Positions 1 to 6,509 of a DNA stretch of 6,551 bases are shown piece by piece. Below the pieces are notes generated by a model that did no database searches, was not told where the DNA came from, and was given only the letters and a program-made list of their open reading frames with translations. This DNA is from Deltaproteobacteria bacterium (GTDB taxonomy: Bacteria > Myxococcota_A > UBA796 > GCA-2862545): assembly GCA_019307545.1 (NCBI GenBank), contig JAFDJI010000317.1, positions 1 to 6,551 on the forward strand, in the 5' to 3' direction. Each line of letters starts with the position of its first letter. Within the stretch, counting starts at the first letter, position 1. The position numbers and the translations under genes were made by a program.

Positions 1-419
1 CGGGTCACCAACCGCAGCCCTTCCAGGTCCACCTGGGCTTGCCGCGCGAGGGACAGTTCGTGTACCACCGCGCCTCGCCCTCCGAAGGCAATCGAGTCGC
101 CATACAGGTGCCGGAGCGCGGTGGTGTACTCCGCGAAGCCCTCCCCGGCCCAGATCGGGTAGTCGCTGGTGCGGGGATGCAGTCCCACCCCCATCGCGAA
201 GAGCAGCGGGACCAGGTCAGCGCAGTGGTCGGGATGTCGGTGAGAGTAGAAACCACCGTCCAGGCGTCTCGGATCCACGCCCGCTTGCGCACACCGGCGC
301 AGGGTTCCGCTCCCCCCATCCACCAACCAGGTCCGCTCACCGAACTGGACCAGGAACCCCGCCGGTCCTCGTGCCGGGTCCGGGAGGAAGGTGCCGGATC
401 CGAGCACGATGAACCTCAA
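1..419 (-). CDS. MBL-fold metallo-hydrolase, RNase Z/YhfI-like (partial, C-terminus beyond window)
   Basis: Translation of the minus strand from a TTG at 419 gives about 139 residues before the window edge. The N-terminus reads RFIVLGSGTFLPDPARGPAG, the usual first strand and turn of RNase Z-like metallo-beta-lactamase proteins, followed by LVDGGSGTL (residues 32-40). The metal-binding motif SHRHPDHCADL has H60, H62, D64 and H65. The family uses two metal ions, usually zinc, to hydrolyse phosphodiester or ester bonds in the cytoplasm; the substrate here is unknown. The later ligands (a distal His, a bridging Asp and a last His) lie outside the window. TTG is chosen because it is preceded by GAGGGGGG at 431-424, four bases upstream, and because the conserved fold begins at residue 2. 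The start is 29 bases downstream of the TPR/zincin gene, so the two are probably in one operon. Membership of the MBL fold is near certain; the subfamily is a guess. Confidence 0.88.
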   Translation of the reverse strand, partial: MRFIVLGSGTFLPDPARGPAGFLVQFGERTWLVDGGSGTLRRCAQAGVDPRRLDGGFYSHRHPDHCADLVPLLFAMGVGLHPRTSDYPIWAGEGFAEYTTALRHLYGDSIAFGGRGAVVHELSLARQAQVDLEGLRLVT

Positions 420-448
420 CCGACCCCCCTCATCGGCTGTATCGGCCG

Positions 449-1276
449 TCAAAGGGGCTCGTCTTCGCCGAGCCCGATCCAGTCCCGCGCTTCGTGTTCG
501 AGGGTGCGCGCGATGGCTTCCACGAGGTCCTCGGTGGTCGGGCTCCGCACCAGGTTGCCGGTGTACAGCCGCAGCGCTTGGGGTCGCACCAGCCATGGGT
601 CGGCGTCGAGGGGGGGGACGCCCTGGTAGAGTCCGGTGACCGTGGGCGTGATGGGCGGATCCGCGGAACGCAGTTCGTCGAGATTGGGGAGGTTCTCCAG
701 GAGGATGGGGATGTCCGCCCAGAAATCCTGGAGGCTACGGGGGAGTAGCACCATCGCGTCCTGGATCAGACCCTGCCACTCCTGGACTCCCACCTGGAGC
801 GGGAAGGGAAAGGCCGTCGGATCGAGCTGGTTGGCAGCGGCAAACGACCCGACTGCGCTACCGCCGCGGTTGGGGAGTCGCTCCAAGGCCAGGCCCAGGT
901 AGTAGTGGGCTTCGGCCGCCTCGGGCGCGAGTCGGACCGCTTCGCGGGCCGCCACCGCCGCCCCGGAGAGGTCGCAGGTGTTGAAGCGGGCGATTGCGAG
1001 TCCGGTGAGTGTCCTTGGGTTGGGGTCGGCCCCCATCTCCAAGTGGTGTTCGTAGGCCTGCAGTGCGCCCTCGAAGTCACCGAGCTCGATCAGGGCCTCC
1101 CCGAGAAGAAACAGCGCCTCTGGGTTGTCCGGCTCCTCGTCAAGGAGCTCCTCCAACTCCATCACGGCCGCGCCGAATTCACCTCGGTGCATGGCAGTCC
1201 GCGCGCGATCGAGACGCATCGCCGCGCGTATCTCCGGAGCGATCTGCCAGCCGATTCGGACCTCGTCGTCCATCAC
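449..1276 (-). CDS. TPR-repeat protein with C-terminal zincin-like metallopeptidase domain (altered HExxH)
   Basis: A 275-residue protein with no signal peptide or membrane segment, so probably cytoplasmic. Residues about 20-153 form roughly four TPR-like helical pairs (for example NPEALFLLGEALIELGDFEGAL at 51-72, and AEAHYYLGLALERL at 121-134), a protein-interaction scaffold. Residues about 165-275 resemble the small zincin-like peptidase family (PF06262-type, formerly DUF1025): PRSLQDFWADIPILLENLP, then TGLYQGVP (214-221), LRLYTGNL (235-242) and a final helix. In that family the last helix normally carries HExxHxxGxxD; here it reads HEARDWIGLGED, with H261 and E262 kept but D265 in place of the second His. 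It may be inactive or bind metal differently. The start is either GTG at 1276 or ATG at 1273. Both overlap the stop of the upstream gene (ATGTGATG), and no Shine-Dalgarno is seen, so translational coupling is likely. The family assignment rests on motif memory, not a search. Confidence 0.87.
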   Translation of the reverse strand: MMDDEVRIGWQIAPEIRAAMRLDRARTAMHRGEFGAAVMELEELLDEEPDNPEALFLLGEALIELGDFEGALQAYEHHLEMGADPNPRTLTGLAIARFNTCDLSGAAVAAREAVRLAPEAAEAHYYLGLALERLPNRGGSAVGSFAAANQLDPTAFPFPLQVGVQEWQGLIQDAMVLLPRSLQDFWADIPILLENLPNLDELRSADPPITPTVTGLYQGVPPLDADPWLVRPQALRLYTGNLVRSPTTEDLVEAIARTLEHEARDWIGLGEDEPL

Positions 1277-2097
1277 ATGAGGAGCAACCAGCCTGCGACC
1301 AGCGCAGCGCCGATGACGAGAATCAAGATCATGACCAGGCCGAGGACGAGCACCCCTCCGAGCGCCCTCCTCGATCCCCCGGCCGCGCGTGCCTCATCGA
1401 GCATTTCGCCCAGACCGCCCCGCAGCGCGATCGCGAAGTGGGCGAACTCCGCGATGTCCTTGCACAGGTCGAGGTCGGTGAGCATCCATTGCTCGAAGTC
1501 CCCTTCCTCCTTGGGCGTCTTCATCTGCCCCGATTCGTACAGCGGCAGCGGTGCCCGATCGAGGTTCGGCTTGTCGGGCGCTACCTCGAAGGGGACGTTC
1601 CGGTTGTCCCGGAGCCACTGCTTGACGCGGTATCGAGACCGGAGCACGCCCAGGGGCATGCCTCCTAGCGCTCGCGCTCGCTCGGCGATCTCCGAATCGT
1701 TGGCTTTGCCCGAGTACACGTCCTCCAGCAGCTTCACCTCCTCCGGAAGTTCGGCGCGTGCGCCGCGGAGCAGGATCTTTGGCTTCTTGTGTCCGGTATA
1801 GGCGTTCGCCTCGTCGCCGTCCGTCACCCGCGCTCCCACGCCGTCGATCTCGGACTGGATGATCGCGTGCGCCCAGCCCACCAGGGCTCGGGACTCGGTG
1901 ACCTCCACGATGCCCTCGCCGAAACGCTGGCAGGCCGCTTCGCAGGGTACGCGTCCCTGCTCCTCGCCCAGTCGGGAGGTGGCGATCGCGTAGTACCAGT
2001 CCGCGAAGCGCTGGGCCATGGACTGACCAGCTCCGGCGTCGCCGGACCGCCATGCCCGGAAGAGCTCCTTGGTGGACCGCGTCTCGGTTGGGTTCAT
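1273..2097 (-). CDS. Tail-anchored membrane protein with degenerate sigma-70 (ECF)-like N-terminal region
   Basis: A 274-residue protein. Residues 10-90 look like sigma region 2: ELFRAWRSGDAGAGQSMAQR is followed by FADWYYAIATSRLG, and then ALVGWAHAIIQSEIDGVGAR (71-90) in the position of the usual FRAWLYRIARNRAIDRLRR segment. Residues 118-166 look like sigma region 4: LPEEVKLLEDVYSG, then DSEIAERARALGG and a helix rich in Arg (LRSRYRVKQWLRDNR). The AEDLVQE-type core-binding helix of ECF factors is not recognisable. A single hydrophobic segment, about 247-273, ends at the last residue (LLLM), with Arg 243-244 before it, so the protein is tail-anchored with the sigma-like part in the cytoplasm. 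ATG at 2097 is preceded by GAGGT at 2109-2105. The frame stays open upstream to 2316, but that stretch overlaps the transferase gene and looks non-coding. The TPR/zincin gene is coupled directly behind it. Function is unknown; it may be a membrane-held transcription regulator or a repurposed fold. Confidence 0.82.
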   Translation of the reverse strand: MNPTETRSTKELFRAWRSGDAGAGQSMAQRFADWYYAIATSRLGEEQGRVPCEAACQRFGEGIVEVTESRALVGWAHAIIQSEIDGVGARVTDGDEANAYTGHKKPKILLRGARAELPEEVKLLEDVYSGKANDSEIAERARALGGMPLGVLRSRYRVKQWLRDNRNVPFEVAPDKPNLDRAPLPLYESGQMKTPKEEGDFEQWMLTDLDLCKDIAEFAHFAIALRGGLGEMLDEARAAGGSRRALGGVLVLGLVMILILVIGAALVAGWLLLM

Positions 2098-2124
2098 GCT
2101 GCGGACCTCGTCTTCGGTGTCGGG

Positions 2125-2154
2125 ATGGTATCGAAGCGCCCCATCCAGGCGCAA
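2125..2154 (-). promoter_or_regulatory. Weak candidate internal promoter before the sigma-like gene
   Basis: On the minus strand, TTGCGC at 2154-2149 and TACCAT at 2130-2125 are 18 bases apart, in the 71-base gap between the transferase stop and the ATG at 2097. The -10 matches four of six positions and the -35 three of six. It would let the downstream three genes be expressed apart from the transferase. The match could be chance. Confidence 0.22.
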
Positions 2155-2168
2155 GCTTCGCGATGGCG

Positions 2169-2903
2169 TCAGGACTGGGCCGCGACCTGTTGGGTGTCCG
2201 TTTGGGCCTCTCGGATCCGCACCGAGGTCACGATCCGGCCAAAGAGCCACTCGTAGCGGGCCTCGGCCTCGAAGGGCCCTTCTCCCTTCTCCAGGCGAAG
2301 CGTCACTTCCGCCCACCCGTGCAGATCCGGCCTCACCATCACCTCGTGAAAACCGACGTAGCGGTGCACGTAGGGGTCGAGCGCTTTGTATACGGCTTCC
2401 TTGATGGAAAAGCGGAGCAGCAGGGCGATCCAGCGGCGCTCTTCGGCCAGCCTCTGCAGTGCTTCGATCTCCTCTGCGACCAAGACGCGCTCGGCGATGG
2501 AGGGGCGTGGAGGCGCGTAGTCCTCCAGATCCACCCCGAGGGTTCCCAGGGCGTCCCTGGCGACCATGGCCAGCGCCAGGTCGCGCTTGTGGGTGATCGA
2601 TCCGCTCAAACCCTTCGGGAGGACTGGCGCGCCGCGTTCGTTGGGGAGGATTGGCGTTGACGCCAGACCGAGCTGTTGGAGTGCAGAGCGGATGGCCAGA
2701 CGCCCCCCCACGAACTGTACCTGGCGATAGCCGCGCAGGGTCCGCGCGAACTCCGCCTCCTCGACGTGCAGACGCGCAACGACGCTCTCCGGTACCGGTT
2801 CGGGGGCGTCTGGGATGTGGATGGCGGAGAGCACACCGTGAGGTGTGGCGTGATGAAAAGCGACTGTGTAGGAGACCAAGGTGGCCCCATCATAGCCGGC
2901 CAC
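2169..2903 (-). CDS. 4'-phosphopantetheinyl transferase (Sfp/EntD superfamily)
   Basis: A 244-residue protein, the usual size of Sfp/EntD-type enzymes. These transfer the phosphopantetheine arm of coenzyme A to a conserved serine of acyl, peptidyl or aryl carrier proteins, using Mg2+, in the cytoplasm. Visible motifs are PNERGAPVLP (87-96), SGSITHKRD (100-108), GVDLE (123-127, with metal-binding D125 and E127) and FSIKEAVYKA (165-174, with K168, E169 and K173). The C-terminus (about 185-233) has the expected beta-strand pattern. The target may be fatty-acid ACP or polyketide/nonribosomal carriers; no such synthase lies in the window. GTG at 2903 is the only start upstream of codon 9, because an in-frame TAG lies at 2909-2907. 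It has no clear Shine-Dalgarno. A TTG at 2879 (codon 9, after GATGGGG) is an alternative. It is the first gene of the leftward cluster, 71 bases before the sigma-like gene, and is divergent from topoisomerase III. Confidence 0.93.
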   Translation of the reverse strand: MAGYDGATLVSYTVAFHHATPHGVLSAIHIPDAPEPVPESVVARLHVEEAEFARTLRGYRQVQFVGGRLAIRSALQQLGLASTPILPNERGAPVLPKGLSGSITHKRDLALAMVARDALGTLGVDLEDYAPPRPSIAERVLVAEEIEALQRLAEERRWIALLLRFSIKEAVYKALDPYVHRYVGFHEVMVRPDLHGWAEVTLRLEKGEGPFEAEARYEWLFGRIVTSVRIREAQTDTQQVAAQS

Positions 2904-2915
2904 GAGCTAGCCGGC
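2893..2915. repeat. Direct repeat TAGCCGGC across the transferase start
   Basis: TAGCCGGC occurs at 2893-2900 and again at 2908-2915, a period of 15 bases. The second copy is part of an eight-base palindrome, AGCCGGCT (2909-2916). The pair flanks the GTG start of the transferase gene in the divergent intergenic region. It could be an operator, but short GC-rich repeats are common by chance here. Confidence 0.25.
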
Positions 2916-2928
2916 TGCGGTGCCTCAC

Positions 2929-2957
2929 TTGACCGGATCGGATCGGGGTCCTAGGTT
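2929..2957 (+). promoter_or_regulatory. Candidate sigma-70-type promoter for topB
   Basis: TTGACC at 2929-2934 and TAGGTT at 2952-2957 are separated by 17 bases. The -35 matches five of six consensus positions; the -10 keeps only the T1, A2 and T6 positions. Transcription would start near 2964, giving a leader of about 36 bases before the TTG at 3000. The spacer holds a tandem GGATC pair (2935-2944). This is a sequence-pattern prediction only. Confidence 0.45.
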
Positions 2958-2967
2958 GCGGGGCCCT

Positions 2968-2976
2968 CCCCCCCCC
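2968..2976 (+). repeat. C9 homopolymer tract in the topB leader
   Basis: Nine consecutive C residues lie between the candidate topB promoter and its TTG start, inside a longer pyrimidine-rich stretch (2964-2976). It would be in the 5' leader of the topB mRNA if transcription begins near 2964. Tracts of this length can change by slippage and are also prone to sequencing error. Confidence 0.6.
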
Positions 2977-2999
2977 GACCCAAACAGGCGACGAAAATC

Positions 3000-5582
3000 T
3001 TGGGAAAGCACCTCATCATCGCGGAAAAACCGAGTGTGGCGAAGGATATTGCGGCAGCCCTCGGTTCCTTCGAGGAAAAAGGCGAGTACCTGGAGAGCCC
3101 CGAATATGTGCTCGCGTGGGCCATCGGGCACCTTCTCACCCTCGCCGAGCCTCAGCAATACGACACCAAGCTCAAGTCCTGGTCGGTTCGACACCTGCCC
3201 ATCATCCCGGTCGCGTTTGAGCTCACGCCTCGCGATGGCCAGCGAAAGCGTCTGCAGCTTCTCCGCAAGCTGGGCAGACGCAAGGACGTGATCGGCCTGA
3301 TCAACGCCTGCGACGCCGGCCGCGAAGGGGAGATGATCTTCCGGCGCATCGTGGAGTACGACGGATTGACGAAGCCGGTGCAGCGTCTGTGGCTCCAGTC
3401 GATGACGGCTCAGTCCATCCTGGCGGGGTTCCAATCCCTGCGCCCCGGATCGGAGCTGGATTCGCTCGCTGATGCGGCGTGGTGCCGCTCGGTTGGCGAT
3501 TGGCTGATCGGAATGAACGCGACCCGGGCCCTCACCCAACGCTTGAAGAGCCGAGGGGAGAAGGGGGCGTGGACCGCCGGACGGGTCCAGACCCCCACCC
3601 TGAACATGTTGGTTGCCCGCGAGCGGCAGATCCTGGCCCACGAGGCGCGCCCGTACTGGGTGCTGTTCGGCACCTTCCGCCACGGCGAGCAGGTGTGGGA
3701 GGCGCAATACTGGAATGCGGATGCCAAACGCCAAGACCCGGAGGGCAGGCCGAATCGCATCTTCGATCGCCAGGTTGCGGAGGGCCTCCTGGAAGCGGTA
3801 CGCGGCGCCAGCGAGGGTGTTGCGGAGGAGAAGCGGAAACGCGCGCGCCAGAACCCGCCGCTCCCGTTCGACCTGACCTCGCTGCAGCGCGAGGCGAATC
3901 GCCGCCACTCCTTCTCGGCGCGTCGCACCCTGGACGCGGCCCAGCGGCTGTACGAGGGCCACAAGCTCATCACCTACCCCCGCACGGACTGTCGCTACCT
4001 GCCCGACGACTACGAGGCGCCGGTGCGCCAGGTCCTGGCCTCCTTCAGCATCGATCGGGAGTATCGCGATCTGGCTGGTCGGATTCTGGAAGATGGACCG
4101 CAGAACCTGGGTCGGATCCTCGACTCCTCTCGCATGAGCGACCACTTTGCGATCATCCCGACAGGGACAGCGGCGGGCGAGTTGTCTCCCGACGACTACA
4201 AGATCTACGATCTCGTGGTGCGTGGGTTCCTCGCGTCCCTGATCGGCCCGGCCACCTGGTCCAATGTGGAGCGGATGGTCTTGGTCGCCAGCGGCAAAGA
4301 GGTAGTGCGGTTCCGGAAGACGGCGCGGTCCCTCGAGGTGGCGGGCTTTCTCGAGGCATTGGGTCGGAAGGTCGGGGACGGTACCGACCTGCCGTCCCTG
4401 GTGCCGGGTCGTAACAATGCCAGCGGCGTGGAGGTCACCCTCGTCGAGGTGCGCGAGGAGGAGAAAGAGACCAGGCCACCGGCCAGATACAACGAGGCCG
4501 CTCTGCTGCGGATGATGGAGACCGCGGGACAGGAAGTGGAGGAGGAAGAGCTCTCGGACGCCATGAAGGACAAGGGGCTCGGCACACCCGCTACACGAGC
4601 CGAGATCATCGAAGGACTCATTCGCAAGCAGTACGCACGCAGGGTGGACGGGCGCCTGGCGCCGACATCGAAGGCCATGCGCTTGATGGACGTCATCGAT
4701 CGGGTGGACATCCCCACCCTCGCCAGCCCGCGGCTCACTGGCGCCTGGGAACACGACCTGAAGCGGGTACAGTCCGGGCGGCTCGACAAGGCCCAGATGT
4801 ACGCTCGCCTCACCGAGTACACCCAAAGAGTCGTCAAGAACCTGGTCGGGTTCGACCACGAGCGGCTCTATGAGGACGAACCACCGCTGGGCACATGCCC
4901 CGCCTGTGGCGAGGGCAAGGTGGTGGAGACGGCGTGGGGTTACCCCTGTGACCGCAACACCAAAGCCGATTCCCCCTGCAACTTCATGGTCTGGAAGGAC
5001 CGTGCCGGGCGGTACATGGATCGCAACACGGTGCGCAGGCTGGTCGAGGAGCGCAAGCTGGGGCCCGTCTCCGGGTTCGTGGATCGCTTCGGGCGCGGGT
5101 TGGAGGGGACCCTCGAGCTGGTGCAGGACCCCGAGAATGGCAAATGGCTGGTGGACGTGCAGCTGGGTCCAGCCATCGACGCGGAGCAGGAGGAGGAGAT
5201 TGGCGTTCTCTGCCCGAACCCGGTGGGAGAGGCGGACGAGATCGTGGAGACGTCCCTCCGCTACGTGAGCCGCAAGGTCCTCGATGGGCAGGCGCGGAAG
5301 GGGCCCGTTCTGCCGAAGGTGGTGTGCCATCGGGAGATCTCTCCCGCCGAGGCGCTCCAATACTTCTCGGAGTCGGGCAAGACCGAGGTCCTCGACGGGT
5401 TCCTCTCCAAGCGTGGACGTCCCTTCCGAGGCGCCTTGTTCCGGAAGGCAACGGGAAAGCACGGCTTCGAGTTTCCTCCGCGGGAGCCGCGCAAGGGAAA
5501 GCCCACTGCGAAGGCTGGCAAAAAGCGAACGACGAAAAAGGGGCACGCACCGCCAGACGCGTCGGACGGCGTTCCCGGGTGA
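3000..5582 (+). CDS. topB: DNA topoisomerase III (type IA)
   Basis: An 860-residue type IA topoisomerase, which cuts and rejoins one DNA strand through a 5'-phosphotyrosine to decatenate or resolve replication and recombination intermediates. The N-terminal TOPRIM domain has LIIAEKPSVAKDIA (E9) and NACDAGREGE (D105, E109, E111), the DxG form seen in many TopB proteins. Further motifs are AGRVQTPTL (193-201), the catalytic LITYPRTDCRYL (Y326), DHFAIIPTG (381-389) and GLGTPATRAEII (526-537). A four-cysteine zinc ribbon follows (C633, C636, C650, C660), then two topoisomerase C-terminal repeat-like segments (about 672-725 and 778-825, the second with LDGFLSKRGRPF) and a Lys-rich tail (829-848). 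The protein is longer than E. coli TopB (653) because of this C-terminal part. TTG at 3000 must be the start: the frame has no ATG or GTG after the in-frame TAG at 2952, and later starts would remove AEKPS. Weak AGGCG lies at 2986-2990. Confidence 0.97.
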   Translation: MGKHLIIAEKPSVAKDIAAALGSFEEKGEYLESPEYVLAWAIGHLLTLAEPQQYDTKLKSWSVRHLPIIPVAFELTPRDGQRKRLQLLRKLGRRKDVIGLINACDAGREGEMIFRRIVEYDGLTKPVQRLWLQSMTAQSILAGFQSLRPGSELDSLADAAWCRSVGDWLIGMNATRALTQRLKSRGEKGAWTAGRVQTPTLNMLVARERQILAHEARPYWVLFGTFRHGEQVWEAQYWNADAKRQDPEGRPNRIFDRQVAEGLLEAVRGASEGVAEEKRKRARQNPPLPFDLTSLQREANRRHSFSARRTLDAAQRLYEGHKLITYPRTDCRYLPDDYEAPVRQVLASFSIDREYRDLAGRILEDGPQNLGRILDSSRMSDHFAIIPTGTAAGELSPDDYKIYDLVVRGFLASLIGPATWSNVERMVLVASGKEVVRFRKTARSLEVAGFLEALGRKVGDGTDLPSLVPGRNNASGVEVTLVEVREEEKETRPPARYNEAALLRMMETAGQEVEEEELSDAMKDKGLGTPATRAEIIEGLIRKQYARRVDGRLAPTSKAMRLMDVIDRVDIPTLASPRLTGAWEHDLKRVQSGRLDKAQMYARLTEYTQRVVKNLVGFDHERLYEDEPPLGTCPACGEGKVVETAWGYPCDRNTKADSPCNFMVWKDRAGRYMDRNTVRRLVEERKLGPVSGFVDRFGRGLEGTLELVQDPENGKWLVDVQLGPAIDAEQEEEIGVLCPNPVGEADEIVETSLRYVSRKVLDGQARKGPVLPKVVCHREISPAEALQYFSESGKTEVLDGFLSKRGRPFRGALFRKATGKHGFEFPPREPRKGKPTAKAGKKRTTKKGHAPPDASDGVPG

Positions 5583-5591
5583 GCACCGATC

Positions 5592-5612
5592 ACCGGGTCC
5601 CCCGTCCCCGGT
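5592..5612 (+). terminator. Short hairpin after topB, possible weak or Rho-assisted terminator
   Basis: ACCGGG at 5592-5597 pairs with CCCGGT at 5607-5612 around a nine-base C-rich loop, beginning ten bases after the topB stop. No run of T follows, so it is not a standard intrinsic terminator. In such GC-rich DNA a six-base stem can arise by chance. Confidence 0.25.
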
Positions 5613-5623
5613 AGCGGCTGGAG

Positions 5624-5629
5624 TATCAT
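5624..5629 (+). promoter_or_regulatory. Candidate -10 element for the GAF gene
   Basis: TATCAT matches five of six positions of the -10 consensus and lies 34 bases before the TTG start, in the 81-base gap after topB. No good -35 is seen 16-19 bases upstream, so a promoter here would need an activator or alternative sigma factor, or may not exist. Confidence 0.28.
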
Positions 5630-5663
5630 CGACCCTCACCCGAGCAATCCCAGGGGAGGGCGC

Positions 5664-6509
5664 TTGCGCTACCAGGTGATCGGGCCCGAAGGGTTCGGCA
5701 TGGATATCGAGGGCGTGGACTGGATGATGGCGATGTGCGAGGCCATCCGGGTCCAGGAGATCGAGGTCGCGAGCTGGGCCTGCTGGCCCGGTCCCCTCGG
5801 AAAGATGCTTGTCACCGACCCCCAGTCGGGACGAACCTGGATGGTCGAGGAGATCGACGAGCAGAGTGGACCTCGGGAAGAGGCGGCGCCACCGGACGAG
5901 ACAACCCACTCGCGCTCCCCCTATTCGGAACCCGGGGTGGTAGACGCCACCTTCGCGCCCGATTGGGGCGATCCGGCGCACGAGACCTTCTACGCGGAGG
6001 AGGGGGTGGCGCTCCCGACCGCACCCCCTGAGGACCTCGCGGAGCGGCTCTTCGATCTCTGTGCCGACATCGCCGACGCACAGGAGCAGCACGCGGCGTG
6101 TCACAAGGCGTTGGAGGTGGCGCTGGGCCTGGTGCCGTGTGCGGCAGGAAGCGTGTTGCGGGGGACGATCAACGACGACGCGCTCACCTTCGTAGCCGCG
6201 TCGGGTCCCGCCGCGCGGAAGCTGCTCGGTCGGAAGGTCCCGTTCGGTCGAGGGCTCGTGGGCGCAGCCTATGACCAGGGGGTGACGATCCAGGTGCGCG
6301 ACGTCTCCAAGGACCACCGCCACCTGGTCTCCTTCGACAAGGAGACCGGGTTCGCCACCCAGGCGGTGGTCTGCTCGCCCGTGTGCCACGAGGGGAGCTT
6401 CTACGGGGTGATCGAGTTGCTCAACCCACCGGTGCGCTTCGAACCCTGGCACGTGGACGTGGTGGAGGCGGTGGCCCGTTCCCTGGCGGCGGTGCTGAGC
6501 ACCCTGTGA
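5664..6509 (+). CDS. GAF-domain protein, probable sensory/regulatory
   Basis: A 281-residue protein without signal peptide or membrane segment. The C-terminal part, about 125-281, is a GAF domain: VPFGRGLVGAAYDQGVTIQV (192-211), DVSKDHRH (213-220), a strand with TQAVVCSPVC (232-241), FYGVIELLNPP (247-256) and a final helix after FEPWHVDVVEAVARSLA. GAF domains bind small ligands such as cyclic nucleotides, or act as dimerising sensory modules; the ligand is not predictable here. Residues 1-66 form a compact, aromatic-rich section I do not recognise (GVDWMMAMCEAIRV, then LVTDPQSGRTWMVEEID), joined by an acidic, Pro-rich linker (about 67-122). There is no kinase, cyclase, GGDEF or HTH output domain, so it may act with a partner. 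TTG at 5664 is preceded by GGAGG at 5655-5659, four bases away, and no other start exists in frame upstream to the topB stop. The next gene overlaps its stop by four bases. Confidence 0.9.
   Translation: MRYQVIGPEGFGMDIEGVDWMMAMCEAIRVQEIEVASWACWPGPLGKMLVTDPQSGRTWMVEEIDEQSGPREEAAPPDETTHSRSPYSEPGVVDATFAPDWGDPAHETFYAEEGVALPTAPPEDLAERLFDLCADIADAQEQHAACHKALEVALGLVPCAAGSVLRGTINDDALTFVAASGPAARKLLGRKVPFGRGLVGAAYDQGVTIQVRDVSKDHRHLVSFDKETGFATQAVVCSPVCHEGSFYGVIELLNPPVRFEPWHVDVVEAVARSLAAVLSTL

Noticed and set aside
5..340. A 111-codon minus-strand frame beginning with GTG at 340
   Set aside because: Its translation is Trp/Arg/Ser-rich and has no domain. It is offset from the minus-strand frame that encodes the MBL motif HRHPDH.
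39..629. Plus-strand open frame opposite the MBL and TPR genes
   Set aside because: The product is low-complexity Arg/Ser/Pro-rich sequence without motifs, crosses the boundary of two convincing minus-strand genes, and has no supporting ribosome site.
2098..2316. N-terminal extension of the sigma-like gene upstream of 2097
   Set aside because: The extra 73 residues overlap the transferase C-terminus, are Arg/Gly/Pro-rich with no motif, and the ATG at 2097 has a well-placed GAGGT.
2935..2944. Tandem GGATC pair as a regulatory repeat
   Set aside because: Only two copies of a five-base unit, in the spacer of a predicted promoter. This is not distinguishable from chance in this composition.
5580..5666. 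Readthrough of the topB TGA into the in-frame GAF gene
   Set aside because: The two genes share a frame and the 27 codons between them contain no stop, but the GAF gene has its own strong Shine-Dalgarno, and stop-free gaps of this length are common in such GC-rich DNA.
2925..6452. An open minus-strand frame of about 1175 codons antisense to topB and the GAF gene
   Set aside because: It is codon-aligned with both genes, so it stays open simply because they lack TTA, CTA and TCA codons. Its translation is rich in His, Arg, Pro and Leu with no recognisable domain, whereas the opposite strand encodes clear topoisomerase and GAF motifs.
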